This document shows positions 42,122 to 52,458 of a DNA stretch of 64,000 nucleotides, in pieces. The stretch comes from Terriglobia bacterium (GTDB taxonomy: Bacteria; Acidobacteriota; Terriglobia; Bryobacterales; Bryobacteraceae). The DNA lies in NCBI GenBank assembly GCA_020073305.1, contig JAIQFK010000002.1:124001-188000 (forward strand). Direction: 5' to 3'. The notes beneath the pieces are model-generated. The model worked only from the letters and a program-made list of their open reading frames with translations, made no database searches and was not told the origin of the DNA. The translations under genes were made by a program, and so were the position numbers. The first letter of the stretch is position 1, and each line of letters starts with the position of its first letter.

Positions 42122-42744
42122 GCGGCCTCGGCTTTGCCGACCAGGATGATCGAAACAGGAGTGTCGCCGATCTTGATCGTGAGCACCCAGTCGTTCTCGC
42201 CCTGCTTCGCAAATCCCAAAGAATCGCTAGCGCCCGCCGCCCACAAGCTTAACGACGCCGGATGTGGTGTTCCGGAAGCTTTGCGGCTCATGGCCACCAG
42301 CGCATCGAAATCCGGCGTCGCGTTTGGATCCTTATCGTCGGCGGCAGGCGTCAGCAGGACAAAATCGCGCTGCGGCGCAGCACCCTGATGGTCCCCGTTC
42401 ACCGGGATCAGACTGTAGCGGAGAGTGTAGACTCCGGGCTTGATGGGTTGGCCGCGGCGGTCCGCTGCCTGGCCCGGGAAACGAATCGCGCCCACCAGAG
42501 CGCCCTGCGGGACCGCGAGTGTGATGGTTTGGTCCGTGGGCTTTGGACCCGACGGCAACGACGTTCGAAACCAGACTTCACAGAACACCGCTCCACCGCT
42601 TCCCACGATCTTGATACCTTGCTGCTGAAGTGCCTGGCTGATTGCCGGCGCCAAGTCCGCCGGCGGCGCTCCAGCCGGTTCAGTCTTATACTGGGCAAAG
42701 ACCGCGCTGGCGGCCAGGAATAGGGAGAGCACGAATCTGTGCAT
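42118..42744 (-). CDS. secreted protein of unknown function
   Basis: The 208-residue protein has a signal peptide (MHRFVLSLFLAASAVFA, cleavage near AQ). The mature part is rich in beta structure: AVFCEVWFRTSLP, GALVGAIRFPG, PGVYTLRYSLIPVNGDHQ, and NDWVLTIKIGDTPVSIILVG at the end. It resembles, at the level of motif style only, the DUF2911-type extracellular domains (a GxYTLRY segment). It is the first gene after tRNA-Gly on this strand, and its stop overlaps the cysH start. There is no obvious link to sulfate assimilation beyond co-transcription. Confidence 0.75.
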   Translation of the reverse strand: MHRFVLSLFLAASAVFAQYKTEPAGAPPADLAPAISQALQQQGIKIVGSGGAVFCEVWFRTSLPSGPKPTDQTITLAVPQGALVGAIRFPGQAADRRGQPIKPGVYTLRYSLIPVNGDHQGAAPQRDFVLLTPAADDKDPNATPDFDALVAMSRKASGTPHPASLSLWAAGASDSLGFAKQGENDWVLTIKIGDTPVSIILVGKAEAA

Positions 42745-42794
42745 AAAGATCTATTACACCATTGTAGATCGTGGAAGTGGAGAATGGATTCAAC

Positions 42795-42870
42795 TGGAGC
42801 GGGAGACGGGATTCGAACCCGCGACATCGACCTTGGCAAGGTCGCACTCTACCAACTGAGTTACTCCCGC
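42795..42870 (-). tRNA. tRNA-Gly (GCC)
   Basis: The 76-nt gene has a 7-bp acceptor stem (GCGGGAG with CTCCCGC), D-arm AACTCAGTTGGTAGAGT, anticodon loop CTTGCCAAG with anticodon GCC, T-arm GCGGGTTCGAATCCCGT and an encoded CCA end. A promoter lies just upstream on the minus strand. Short imperfect inverted repeats flank the gene and could pair in the precursor. Confidence 0.97.
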
Positions 42871-42885
42871 TCGATGGAATCTCTC

Positions 42886-42915
42886 ATTCTCCTCCACTTG
42901 CGACGCACGTGTCAA
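42886..42915 (-). promoter_or_regulatory. tRNA-Gly promoter
   Basis: On the minus strand, TTGACA (42915..42910) and GAGAAT (42891..42886) are 18 bases apart, placing the transcription start about nine bases before the tRNA 5' end. Confidence 0.55.
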
Positions 42916-43013
42916 ACCTCCGTATCGGCAGATGTTAGATGATGCCGAAGCGTTTCAAATCACGAGAGTTATAATCTTGTATTCCCTTTGGCCTTCTGTG
43001 CTAGACTGTGTTT

Positions 43014-43040
43014 TCTGCTCGGGGGGCACAGCCGGGCAGA
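43014..43040 (+). promoter_or_regulatory. GC-rich hairpin in the dnaA leader
   Basis: TCTGC-T-CGG and CCG-G-GCAGA form an 8-bp stem with one mismatched pair around a roughly nine-base loop, about 100 bases before the dnaA start. It could be a leader structure or a tRNA-Gly-side boundary element. No T-run follows, so it is not a simple terminator. Confidence 0.35.
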
Positions 43041-43091
43041 ACACATTTAATTCCTCCCTCCAGCGAGCGTGAATTTTCAGGTTTCCTGATT

Positions 43092-43124
43092 CTGTGGGAA
43101 AACTGTGTGAAAGCTGTGCGTTTG
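43092..43124 (+). repeat. three phased 11-bp DnaA-box-like repeats upstream of dnaA
   Basis: CTGTGGGAAAA, CTGTGTGAAAG and CTGTGCGTTTG follow one another with an 11-base period, one helical turn. Their cores TGTGGGAAA and TGTGTGAAA match the reverse DnaA box TGTGNAWAA at eight of nine positions. They end 14 bases before the dnaA ATG, a position suited to DnaA autoregulation or to part of the origin. Confidence 0.5.
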
Positions 43125-43138
43125 GTGTTGTTTTGCAG

Positions 43139-44431
43139 ATGAATCCCTGGGATCAAGTCAAGCAGCAGCTTGAGGTTACGCTCAGCGCAGAGGGCTATCA
43201 AACCTGGGTTAGCCGCAGCACCTTCCGCCAACTGGCTGGCGCCATCCTCCGGGTTTCGGTACCAAGCGTCGAGAGCAAAGCATGGTTGGAGACGGAGTAT
43301 GCCGACCATGTTATGTCCGCCATTCGCAAGCTGGGTCTTCCGGTTCAAGCCGTGGAGTACGAAATGGTAAACACGACCGAGCCGCGAGAGCGAGAGCTGG
43401 AGCGCGAATCACCCGTCAGCCAGCTCAATCCCCGGTTTACGTTCGAGACATTCGTGGTTGGGGCGTGCAACCAGTTTGCACACGCAGCCGCCCGCTCGGT
43501 AGCTACGAACCCGTCCCGCAGCTACAACCCTTTATTCCTCTATGGTGGCGTGGGAATGGGCAAAACCCACCTGATGCATGCCATTGGTCGCGCGCTGATG
43601 AGCAACAGTGGCGGGATGCGAATCCTCTACACATCGAGTGAGCGCTTCACGAATGAGGTTGTGTCTGGGATCCGGATGGAGCGCATGCCGCAGCTACGTC
43701 AGCGCTACCGCTCGGCCGATGTCCTACTGATTGATGACATCCAGCTTCTGGGTAACAAGGAAAGAACACAGGAAGAGTTCTTCCACACTTTCAACGAGCT
43801 GCACGACAACCAGAAACAGATCGTCATCTCGAGTGACTCTCCGCCCAAAGACATCCCGGGCCTGCTCGAGCGGCTTCGCTCACGCTTCGAGTGGGGATTG
43901 ATGGCCGATATTCAACCGCCCGACCTCGAGACTAAGATGGCGATACTCGACAAGAAAGCGGAGATCGAAGGACTGCGCTTACCCGAGGATGTCCGCACTT
44001 TCATTGCGACGAAAACGAAATCGAATGTGCGGGAGCTGGAAGGGGCACTGGTCAAGCTGATCGCCTACTCGTCGCTCACCAGCGCTCCCATCAATCTTCC
44101 GATGGCTCAGCAAGTCCTGAAGCATCTGACCCATGCACAGGATCGCCGCGTCACCATTGATACCATCCAAAAAGCCGTTGCTGACAAATATGGAATCAAG
44201 CAGTCCCAACTGAAGGAAAAGAGCAACACCAAGACCATCGTCGGTCCCCGCCAGGTCGCCATGTACCTTGTGAAAGAATTGACAACGGCCTCCCTCCCCG
44301 AGATTGGCCGGGCCTTCGGGGGCAAGCATCACACCACTGTGATCCACTCCATCAACAAAATCGAGCGCCAGCGCCAGTCCGACCCAGATTTGAACAGGCT
44401 GCTACACAGCCTAATGGACTCATTACAATGA
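43139..44431 (+). CDS. dnaA: chromosomal replication initiator DnaA
   Basis: DnaA binds origin boxes and opens the origin. The 430-residue protein starts [20 protein letters not shown] (domain I). A short domain II follows, then the AAA+ domain with [18 protein letters not shown], Walker A GGVGMGKT (136-143), Walker [11 protein letters not shown] and sensor regions [10 protein letters not shown] and [13 protein letters not shown]. Domain IV carries the DNA-binding signature [16 protein letters not shown]. It is slightly short mainly because domain II is small. The frame is open 15 codons upstream, but ATG at 43139 fits the family. The upstream region holds phased DnaA-box-like repeats; dnaN and gyrB follow. 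Confidence 0.97.
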   Translation: MNPWDQVKQQLEVTLSAEGYQTWVSRSTFRQLAGAILRVSVPSVESKAWLETEYADHVMSAIRKLGLPVQAVEYEMVNTTEPRERELERESPVSQLNPRFTFETFVVGACNQFAHAAARSVATNPSRSYNPLFLYGGVGMGKTHLMHAIGRALMSNSGGMRILYTSSERFTNEVVSGIRMERMPQLRQRYRSADVLLIDDIQLLGNKERTQEEFFHTFNELHDNQKQIVISSDSPPKDIPGLLERLRSRFEWGLMADIQPPDLETKMAILDKKAEIEGLRLPEDVRTFIATKTKSNVRELEGALVKLIAYSSLTSAPINLPMAQQVLKHLTHAQDRRVTIDTIQKAVADKYGIKQSQLKEKSNTKTIVGPRQVAMYLVKELTTASLPEIGRAFGGKHHTTVIHSINKIERQRQSDPDLNRLLHSLMDSLQ

Positions 44432-44665
44432 ACTTACTTTTATTTTCCACAACGGCATAGCCGTCGAGGCTGCGGATGTCTGTGCAAGTTGGGTCACAGC
44501 ATGGTTTTTCGATCAGTCTTCCGCCCAGTTTGCACAGCATCCTTAAGCAGGAAGTTGTAGAATTTTGTATAATTTAGATAGAAATCAACATTTTCACAGA
44601 CCCCATGAATACGGTTCTTTCTGTCAAGAATCTATCCTATCCATTCAGTAGAGGAGTTCTGCCCA
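44432..44665 (+). other. candidate replication origin (oriC) between dnaA and dnaN
   Basis: DnaA-box matches to TTWTNCACA lie at 44443-44451 (TTTTCCACA, nine of nine), 44528-44536 (GTTTGCACA, eight of nine) and 44590-44598 (ATTTTCACA, eight of nine). An AT-rich stretch at about 44555-44595 could be the unwinding element. It also contains TATAAT (44568-44573), a likely -10 box for dnaN. The position between dnaA and dnaN is common for oriC. Few boxes are present, so part of the origin may lie upstream of dnaA. Confidence 0.5.
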
Positions 44666-45784
44666 ATGGAATTCACCGTTAGCAAGAACGATCTGGTGCG
44701 GGAGCTGGGTCTCTCCCAAGGAGTGGTAGAGAAGAAAACTACTATTCCAATACTGTCCAATGTGCTGATTGAGGCGCAGGCGGACAGGATTGTCTTGACG
44801 GCGACCGACCTGGAACTGGGTATCCGCTGTTCGTGTCCCGCGAAGGTGAAAAAAGAGGGAGCGGGGACCATACCAGCCCGGAAGCTGCTTGACTATACGC
44901 GGCTGCTGCCGGATGCGGATTTGAATTTCAAGTTCTTGGAGAACCACTGGGCTAACATTACCTGCGGCAGATCACGAACCAAGATCGCGGGAATGTCGAG
45001 GGAGAGTTTTCCGGAGCTGCCGCAGATGCCGGATACCATCTCGGAGATTCCGGTCAAGTTGCTGTCATCCATGATTTCCCGTACATCGTTTGCGATCTCG
45101 ATGGAAGAGTCGCGTTTCACCTTAAACGGTGCGCTGCTCCTATTGGGTGGCGACGGGATGACCATGGTAGCTACGGATGGCCATCGGCTGGCCTACGTTC
45201 AAAGTCCCATGGATGCGAATGGAGCGTCGTCGAAGGGTTTTCGTGCGCTGATTCCTAAGAAGGCCATGGGTGAAATCGTGAAACTTGCTGAGGAGAGCGG
45301 TCCGGATTCAAAGGTCGTTTTCGCCGGCGACGAGAATCATCTGTTCTTTCGGTTTGGTGAGCGGCTGCTGATCACCCGCAAGCTGACGGGCAATTTTCCG
45401 GACTACGAGCGTGTGTTACCCAAAGAGAATACAAATATTGTGAAGCTCCGAAAAGATGAAATTCGCTCGGCCATCGAACGCGTTTCTCAGTTTGCCGATG
45501 AGCGTTCACGCGCGATTCGAGTTCAGTTCGGCCAAGGCGAAGTGAGGGTATTCAGCTCCTCGGTCGAAACCGGAGAGAGCGAAGAGAGCGTGCCCACTGA
45601 GTACGCCGGGCCCGACCTCGAAATCGGGTTCAATGCGCAGTACCTGCTTGATTTTCTACGCGCCATTCAACAGGACGAGGTTGCATTTGCTTTGAAAGAT
45701 CAAAAGAGCGCGGGCGAGATGCGGCCTGCCGGTGAAGAAGGCAAGGATCACTACCGTTACGTAGTGATGCCGATGCGCATTTGA
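44666..45784 (+). CDS. dnaN: DNA polymerase III sliding clamp, beta subunit
   Basis: DnaN forms the ring clamp that tethers DNA polymerase III to DNA. The protein is 372 residues, the normal length, with the three-domain clamp pattern: N-terminal MEFTVSKNDLVRELGLSQGV, TIPILSNVLIEA, ATDLELGIRC, then TDGHRLAYV, GNFPDYERVLP and the conserved end YVVMPMRI. GAGGAG lies about ten bases before the ATG. It follows dnaA through the origin-like spacer and is 63 bases before gyrB. Confidence 0.97.
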   Translation: MEFTVSKNDLVRELGLSQGVVEKKTTIPILSNVLIEAQADRIVLTATDLELGIRCSCPAKVKKEGAGTIPARKLLDYTRLLPDADLNFKFLENHWANITCGRSRTKIAGMSRESFPELPQMPDTISEIPVKLLSSMISRTSFAISMEESRFTLNGALLLLGGDGMTMVATDGHRLAYVQSPMDANGASSKGFRALIPKKAMGEIVKLAEESGPDSKVVFAGDENHLFFRFGERLLITRKLTGNFPDYERVLPKENTNIVKLRKDEIRSAIERVSQFADERSRAIRVQFGQGEVRVFSSSVETGESEESVPTEYAGPDLEIGFNAQYLLDFLRAIQQDEVAFALKDQKSAGEMRPAGEEGKDHYRYVVMPMRI

Positions 45785-45823
45785 GAAGGTTTCGATTTTT
45801 TCTTGACCAAGCGCGTGGAGTAA

Positions 45824-48301
<2,478 letters not shown>

Positions 48302-48330
48302 AGTAGTGGGGCGAGACTCTGGCCAGCTGT

Positions 48331-48918
48331 TTACTGCTTATCGCGCCAAATTCTCGATGACTCAGCACTGAGTACTCGATTGTACTTGGATTCAGGTCTC
48401 AAGTCGTAAGGCACCAGCGGCTCTCCCGCTAACTTTATGAAACACAGCTGCGCTATTCGGAGGCCTGGCTTGAGAGCCATGGGGAGCCGCCCTGCATTAT
48501 ATAGCTCGAAAGTGACATTTCCTGCATACCCAGGATCAATGAAACCGGCGGTCGCGTGTACCAATAACCCCAGTCGGCCCCAGGAGCTCCTTCCTTCAAT
48601 GCGGCAACTAAGGTCGTGAGGCACTCTGATATATTCGAGGGTTGAGGCTAGGACGAACTCGCCGGGGTGGAGATAGAAACCTTCAAGACCAGGCACCTCC
48701 AAGAGACTCATGTATCTTTCTGCTACTGACGGTTCGTTGTATGGGTCGATGGAATGGAAGTAGGAAGTTACTGGTATTTTGAAACCTACACCGAGCCTGA
48801 CGTCCACCGATGAGGGGCCAATCTGTTTTACGGGATCCCAGAGGGGAGTGACTACGATTCTCTTGTTTTCGTCGGGATCGATCATTCTCTTTACGATTTC
48901 AATGTCTTGAAGTATCAT
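48331..48918 (-). CDS. dcd: dCTP deaminase, in an AT-richer operon
   Basis: The protein is 195 residues, nearly the length of E. coli Dcd, with its active site: GPSSVDVRLG, EGRSSWGRLGL (S111, S112, R115) and GFIDPGYAGNVTFEL with the catalytic Glu at 138. It converts dCTP to dUTP in thymidylate supply. It is the last gene of a four-gene operon, four bases after the HEFGH peptidase gene, and its codons are visibly AT-richer than those of gyrB next door. Dcd-family enzymes are also used by some anti-phage systems to deplete dCTP, so a defensive role is possible here but not shown. Confidence 0.92.
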   Translation of the reverse strand: MILQDIEIVKRMIDPDENKRIVVTPLWDPVKQIGPSSVDVRLGVGFKIPVTSYFHSIDPYNEPSVAERYMSLLEVPGLEGFYLHPGEFVLASTLEYIRVPHDLSCRIEGRSSWGRLGLLVHATAGFIDPGYAGNVTFELYNAGRLPMALKPGLRIAQLCFIKLAGEPLVPYDLRPESKYNRVLSAESSRIWRDKQ

Positions 48919-48922
48919 CTTT

Positions 48923-50329
48923 TCAATCCCGGGTCACAGAAATCATCTCAACAGATTTCATTAATAGGCGATCTTCGTCTTCGATCCCAGCTTGCAGGTA
49001 AGGGAATATTTTCTCTTCCTTTTGTCCGAACGCCTCCCTGAAGAATCGTAGCTTGTTCTGGCTCTTGGCAATCCAGCCAGCAGCAATGACCTCGCTTACC
49101 AGAGCAGGTTCTTCACGGAGTAAGCTAAACACCCGTCGCGCATCGTCAACACTCGGGTTTAGCGATAAGCCCGCTATCGAAGCGGAGACTTCATCAATTG
49201 AGTGCGCGGGCCGTGAGCCAATTGGGATCTTCGCCAACAACCTGTCCTTTAACTGGTTTGCAATAGACAGATTGAATTTATCAAACCGCACCAATTTCAG
49301 CTGACCGAGGCTTCGTAAGATCTGATCCATGATGTCGTTGACGAAGAATCTGATGTAGGCATCAATTTGTAGACGCTGTTCTGTCGCGGGCTTATCGAGC
49401 TTAGCTAACTTCTCCTGATCATCAGCTCGAAGTGTCTCTATAAACGGCCCGAAAAGATCGAGTGACATTCCCTCGTTAATTGCTACATCATTGATGAACG
49501 TGGCGCGTGTAGTAGTGAATGGGTGCACGCTATCGAAAGATGGCGGCATGTCCGTTGCCATCCCGAGATTTAACTCCATGTTCACAACAGGAAGTAAACT
49601 AACCGGTCCGAGCAGATAGTACGCGGTAATGTCCGCAAAGATTTCTGAGGCCAAATTCTTGAAGAGCTTTTCGATATTGGACGCCGCGGTCGCAGGCGGG
49701 TTTATTTTCTTTTTGACAAAGTCTGTGGCCAAGGGAGCAGAAATGTTCTGTTTCTGGTCGATGTAATGTCCGAATTCGTGGGCGAGGATGCCCCAGGATA
49801 GAGGATTGTCGCGGTCCACAATTGCGAGCTCCATCACGTGGCCAAACTGCAGTTGTTTTGGGTCGGGGATTTTTGTGACGAAAACGTCCAGTAAGGTTAT
49901 CGCGGAGTCTAACGAGTATTCAAATGCATTATATATGCTCGTTAGAATGACAGACAGGTCTTTCGGGTCGTAGGCTTCACCGAAAAGAGAGCGGAGAAAG
50001 AAGTGCATTTCCTTTCGTATTGATTCTCGTGGGAGGAACAGAAGTAATTCATGAAGCACTACAAAGGTATTTATGCAGTTTCGAAGCAGAACCTTGATAC
50101 CCATCTCCTCTGGACCTGATAAAGCGTCGCCTGCGAGCAGGCGATTGATGGTCTTGGAGTGTTGAAGATAGGCTTGCTTATATTCATCGCAGTATCTCAA
50201 CATTGCCTGGATGATCGGGTCGTATTCAGAACCGGGACTGGTGGATCTACGACGTTCTAGGACTACCACGAGACGGATGAGATTCTCGGCGCTCGAACTC
50301 AGGAGAAATTGAAGTTTGTTCGGATGCAT
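48923..50329 (-). CDS. unrecognised HEFGH zinc-metallopeptidase-like protein
   Basis: The 468-residue protein has a zincin motif ILAHEFGHYIDQK (H184, E185, H188) and a probable third ligand E229 in LASEIFADITAYYLLG, 41 residues after H188, the gluzincin pattern. The rest is largely helical, with a long N-terminal helical region (residues 1-150) and a charged C-terminal half. There is no signal peptide or clear membrane segment, so it should act in the cytoplasm. I recognise no named family. It lies 61 bases after the 134-residue gene and four before dcd, in AT-richer DNA. The HEXXH site is firm; peptidase activity is inferred. Confidence 0.75.
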   Translation of the reverse strand: MHPNKLQFLLSSSAENLIRLVVVLERRRSTSPGSEYDPIIQAMLRYCDEYKQAYLQHSKTINRLLAGDALSGPEEMGIKVLLRNCINTFVVLHELLLFLPRESIRKEMHFFLRSLFGEAYDPKDLSVILTSIYNAFEYSLDSAITLLDVFVTKIPDPKQLQFGHVMELAIVDRDNPLSWGILAHEFGHYIDQKQNISAPLATDFVKKKINPPATAASNIEKLFKNLASEIFADITAYYLLGPVSLLPVVNMELNLGMATDMPPSFDSVHPFTTTRATFINDVAINEGMSLDLFGPFIETLRADDQEKLAKLDKPATEQRLQIDAYIRFFVNDIMDQILRSLGQLKLVRFDKFNLSIANQLKDRLLAKIPIGSRPAHSIDEVSASIAGLSLNPSVDDARRVFSLLREEPALVSEVIAAGWIAKSQNKLRFFREAFGQKEEKIFPYLQAGIEDEDRLLMKSVEMISVTRD

Positions 50330-50390
50330 GCTCCCGGCACGAAGTTACACATAGTCTCCACCGGTGATGGCGTGACCGTTTTGGGTCGGG

Positions 50391-50795
50391 CTACTTGACG
50401 TCTGCCGACGAAGCAGCATAAAGCAATTCGGCGATCCGGAGCTGCTCTTGGTCTGTTGGTTGACGATGCTCATGAAGAATCTGCTCAATGATGGGCTCAA
50501 GGTCCCCGACTTGCCGCAATTTGTAGGCATCGGAAGTGGAGGAGGGCCTTCCGGCACTGTTCATAACAGCAGATAGAAACCTGGCGGCGTCGTCTGGTCC
50601 AGTCTCTTGCAAATCCATCTGGGATAGTGACTCACGAACGGATCTACAGAATTCCGCGCTCTTTTGCAGGAAGAGCTGGTAGCGATCGGGCTCATCGTAC
50701 GAAGTTGCTCGCGTCAGCTCAGTAATGGCTTGCGTTGCGAGTATCCCTAAATTGACGTCGTAGACCATACGGGTACCGATACTTTTGGTTGGCAT
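50391..50795 (-). CDS. all-helical protein of unknown function
   Basis: The 134-residue protein begins MPTKSIGTRMVYDVNLGILA and appears to be entirely alpha-helical (ITELTRATSYDEPDRYQLF, KSAEFCRSVRESLSQM, LRQVGDLEPIIEQILHEH, EQLRIAELLYAAS). No motif or family is recognised. GGGAG lies seven bases before the ATG, which immediately follows the stop of the RHH-like gene (TAAATG), so the two are coupled. The next gene downstream is the HEFGH peptidase. Confidence 0.65.
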   Translation of the reverse strand: MPTKSIGTRMVYDVNLGILATQAITELTRATSYDEPDRYQLFLQKSAEFCRSVRESLSQMDLQETGPDDAARFLSAVMNSAGRPSSTSDAYKLRQVGDLEPIIEQILHEHRQPTDQEQLRIAELLYAASSADVK

Positions 50796-51053
50796 TTAGA
50801 CTCCCGTCCCTTGCGTCCTGATTGGCACAACTACAGACTCCGGGGAAGCCGGTTCCGTCCGCCGGAGGGGCCCCAAGCCAGCCTCCACCATCAACTTGCT
50901 GAGACCTTCACACAAAAGATCCGCCATTGTCGGCTTTTTGCCAGTTTTCTCAAGAGTGTGGAGTTGGAGACGGAGAATAGACTGATCTAATTCGAAATCC
51001 AGCTTGAACGAAGTCACCCTCGCCTTGGTCTTTCGGACCCCTGGGCGACTCAT
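50796..51053 (-). CDS. RHH-type small regulator, first gene of the AT-richer operon
   Basis: The 85-residue protein begins MSRPGVRKTKARVTSFKLD; a basic arm and a short strand (RVTSFKLD) lead to two helices (ELDQSILRLQLHTLEKTGKK, then TMADLLCEGLSKLMVEAG). This is the strand-helix-helix plan of ribbon-helix-helix DNA-binding proteins. The tail is proline-rich and basic. Its promoter overlaps a perfect inverted repeat and the transcript seems to start at or near the ATG, so it probably represses its own operon and is translated from an almost leaderless message. Confidence 0.65.
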   Translation of the reverse strand: MSRPGVRKTKARVTSFKLDFELDQSILRLQLHTLEKTGKKPTMADLLCEGLSKLMVEAGLGPLRRTEPASPESVVVPIRTQGTGV

Positions 51054-51061
51054 GCGTGTAT

Positions 51062-51098
51062 TTATATCACTACATGCATATGTAAGTCAATGCATGTA
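51062..51098 (-). promoter_or_regulatory. promoter with overlapping palindromic operator for the AT-richer operon
   Basis: On the minus strand, TTGACT (51090..51085) and ATATAA (51067..51062) are 17 bases apart. A perfect 9-bp inverted repeat, TACATGCAT (51071-51079) and ATGCATGTA (51090-51098), with a 10-bp spacer overlaps the -35 box and spacer. The predicted transcription start is within a few bases of the ATG at 51053, and no Shine-Dalgarno sequence is present. The arrangement suits autorepression by the RHH-like first gene product. Confidence 0.6.
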
Positions 51099-51104
51099 TA
51101 TATA

Positions 51105-51428
51105 TTAAATTTCATTAATCTTATGTAACCCATTGTTATTATGGAATTTGCCGGACTTGTTATAGGCGAACATTTGGCGAACCAAACACCGCCAAGCATA
51201 TGTAGATGAGCCTCTCGTCGCCGTCGCAAAGCCTCTTCGCTCTGACAGATCCGCTGGGCCGCTCAAGTTGCCGGCATACCGCAAAAAAGGTTGTTGTCCG
51301 GCGTCCGTCCTTGCTCTTTCGAGCTGATCGCGGATGATCTGTCCGATAGGTTCACAGGTTCGACGGGACGTTCCGTGAAGCCACGCTGCCAGTTCATTGG
51401 TTAGACGAATGGTGATTGAGTGACGCAT
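51105..51428 (-). pseudogene. RHH antitoxin (CopG/VapB-like) with abnormal C-terminus, toxin missing
   Basis: From ATG at 51428, MRHSITIRLTNELAAWLHGT is a ribbon-helix-helix antitoxin N-terminus, followed by EPIGQIIRDQLERARTDAG, QQPFLRYAGNLSG and PADLSERRGF, the usual end of the VapB-type group. Normal members stop there and a PIN-domain toxin follows. Here the frame runs on for about 38 residues of low-complexity sequence unlike protein, and no toxin gene follows. The DNA turns AT-rich at the same point. The simplest reading is that incoming DNA removed the antitoxin end and the toxin gene. The DNA-binding part may still be made. Confidence 0.6.
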
Positions 51429-51466
51429 CCAGCACGACTGCAATAGACGGGACCAAACCAAGCCAG

Positions 51467-52417
51467 CTACCCAGCTCGCCCGAGGGCGACCGCCGATGTA
51501 TTCCCGCCACACACCAGGATGCCCACGCGTTCTCCCGGTTCCGGCTGGTACTGACCCGACAGCAGCGCGGCGAGAGCGGCGGCGCCGCCGGGTTCTGCGG
51601 CCACGCGGAGAACGTTCCAGAGCGACTCTTGCGCACTTTGGATGGCTTCGTCGGACACTAACAGAACTTTGGCCACATGGGCTTGCGCGAGGGGAAACAT
51701 CAACTCGCCGACGCGCTTGGGGGCCAATGAGTCGGCGGCGATTCCCCCCGCTTCGGCATCGACCGGATGTCCCGCTTCGAGTGCCCGGGTGAGCGTCGGC
51801 GCGGCCTCGGGCTCGACCCCGATGATTCGAATCCGGCCGGAATACCAGGCGGCGATTCCGCCGATCAGGCCGCCTCCGCCCACGGCCACGAGCAGGGTGT
51901 CGAGCCCGGGGGCCTGCTCCTCGAACTCCAGTCCCACGCTTCCCTGCCCGAGAATCGTCTCCGCCTGATCGTAGGCATGCACGGCGAGGGCTCCGGACTG
52001 AGCGGCCCAGGCGCGGCTGGCTTCGAGCGCCTCCGCGTACTGCTCGCCAGTGACGACGAGATCGGCCCCGTAGCTGCGAATGCGCGCAATCTTCGCCGGT
52101 GAAGCCACGCGAGGAACGAAAATCCGTGCCGGTTTTCCCAGTTTCATGGCGGCAAACGCCACCGCGGCCCCATGATTTCCCCCGGAGGCCGCGACCACGC
52201 CTGCTTCCGGGACCTCGCGCATCAACAGGTTGGCAAAGGCGCCACGTGGCTTGAAGGAACCCGCGTGCTGCAACAGTTCCAGCTTGAGGACGAGGGGGAT
52301 ATCATCGAGTCCAAAATCGGCGCCGGCAACCTCGACGACGGGCGTCCGGCGTATGTAAGGCCGAATCAGCGTGTACGTGCGAGCAATGCGTTCCCGGTCG
52401 ATGGTGATTGGTGGCAT
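51467..52417 (-). CDS. PLP-dependent threonine/serine dehydratase-like enzyme
   Basis: The 316-residue protein is a fold-type II PLP enzyme: Schiff-base Lys56 in HAGSFKPRGA, substrate loop AASGGNHGAAVA, PLP phosphate loop VGGGGLIGGIA, and CGGNTSAVAL at the end. Without a regulatory ACT domain it resembles catabolic threonine/serine dehydratases (TdcB type) or serine racemases. ATG at 52417 was chosen over the adjacent TTG. It is divergent from an ArsR-type regulator whose operator-like repeat lies between them, so that regulator may control it. Confidence 0.87.
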   Translation of the reverse strand: MPPITIDRERIARTYTLIRPYIRRTPVVEVAGADFGLDDIPLVLKLELLQHAGSFKPRGAFANLLMREVPEAGVVAASGGNHGAAVAFAAMKLGKPARIFVPRVASPAKIARIRSYGADLVVTGEQYAEALEASRAWAAQSGALAVHAYDQAETILGQGSVGLEFEEQAPGLDTLLVAVGGGGLIGGIAAWYSGRIRIIGVEPEAAPTLTRALEAGHPVDAEAGGIAADSLAPKRVGELMFPLAQAHVAKVLLVSDEAIQSAQESLWNVLRVAAEPGGAAALAALLSGQYQPEPGERVGILVCGGNTSAVALGRAG

Positions 52418-52435
52418 CAATGGCCGTATTATACT

Positions 52436-52457
52436 TAGGCAGTTGGCTAATTGCCTA
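52436..52457. promoter_or_regulatory. 22-bp inverted repeat between dehydratase and ArsR genes
   Basis: TAGGCA (52436-52441) and TGCCTA (52452-52457) form perfect arms; including the next bases, AGTT and AATT pair with one mismatch. A TATACT -10-like box (52430-52435) precedes it. The repeat ends one base before the ArsR start codon and lies 18 bases from the dehydratase start, a typical position for an ArsR-family autoregulatory operator. Confidence 0.55.
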
Positions 52458-52458
52458 T

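Noticed and set aside
48331-51428. Prophage or insertion sequence
   Set aside because: No integrase, transposase or phage structural gene and no terminal inverted repeats were found; only composition and a broken antitoxin suggest insertion.
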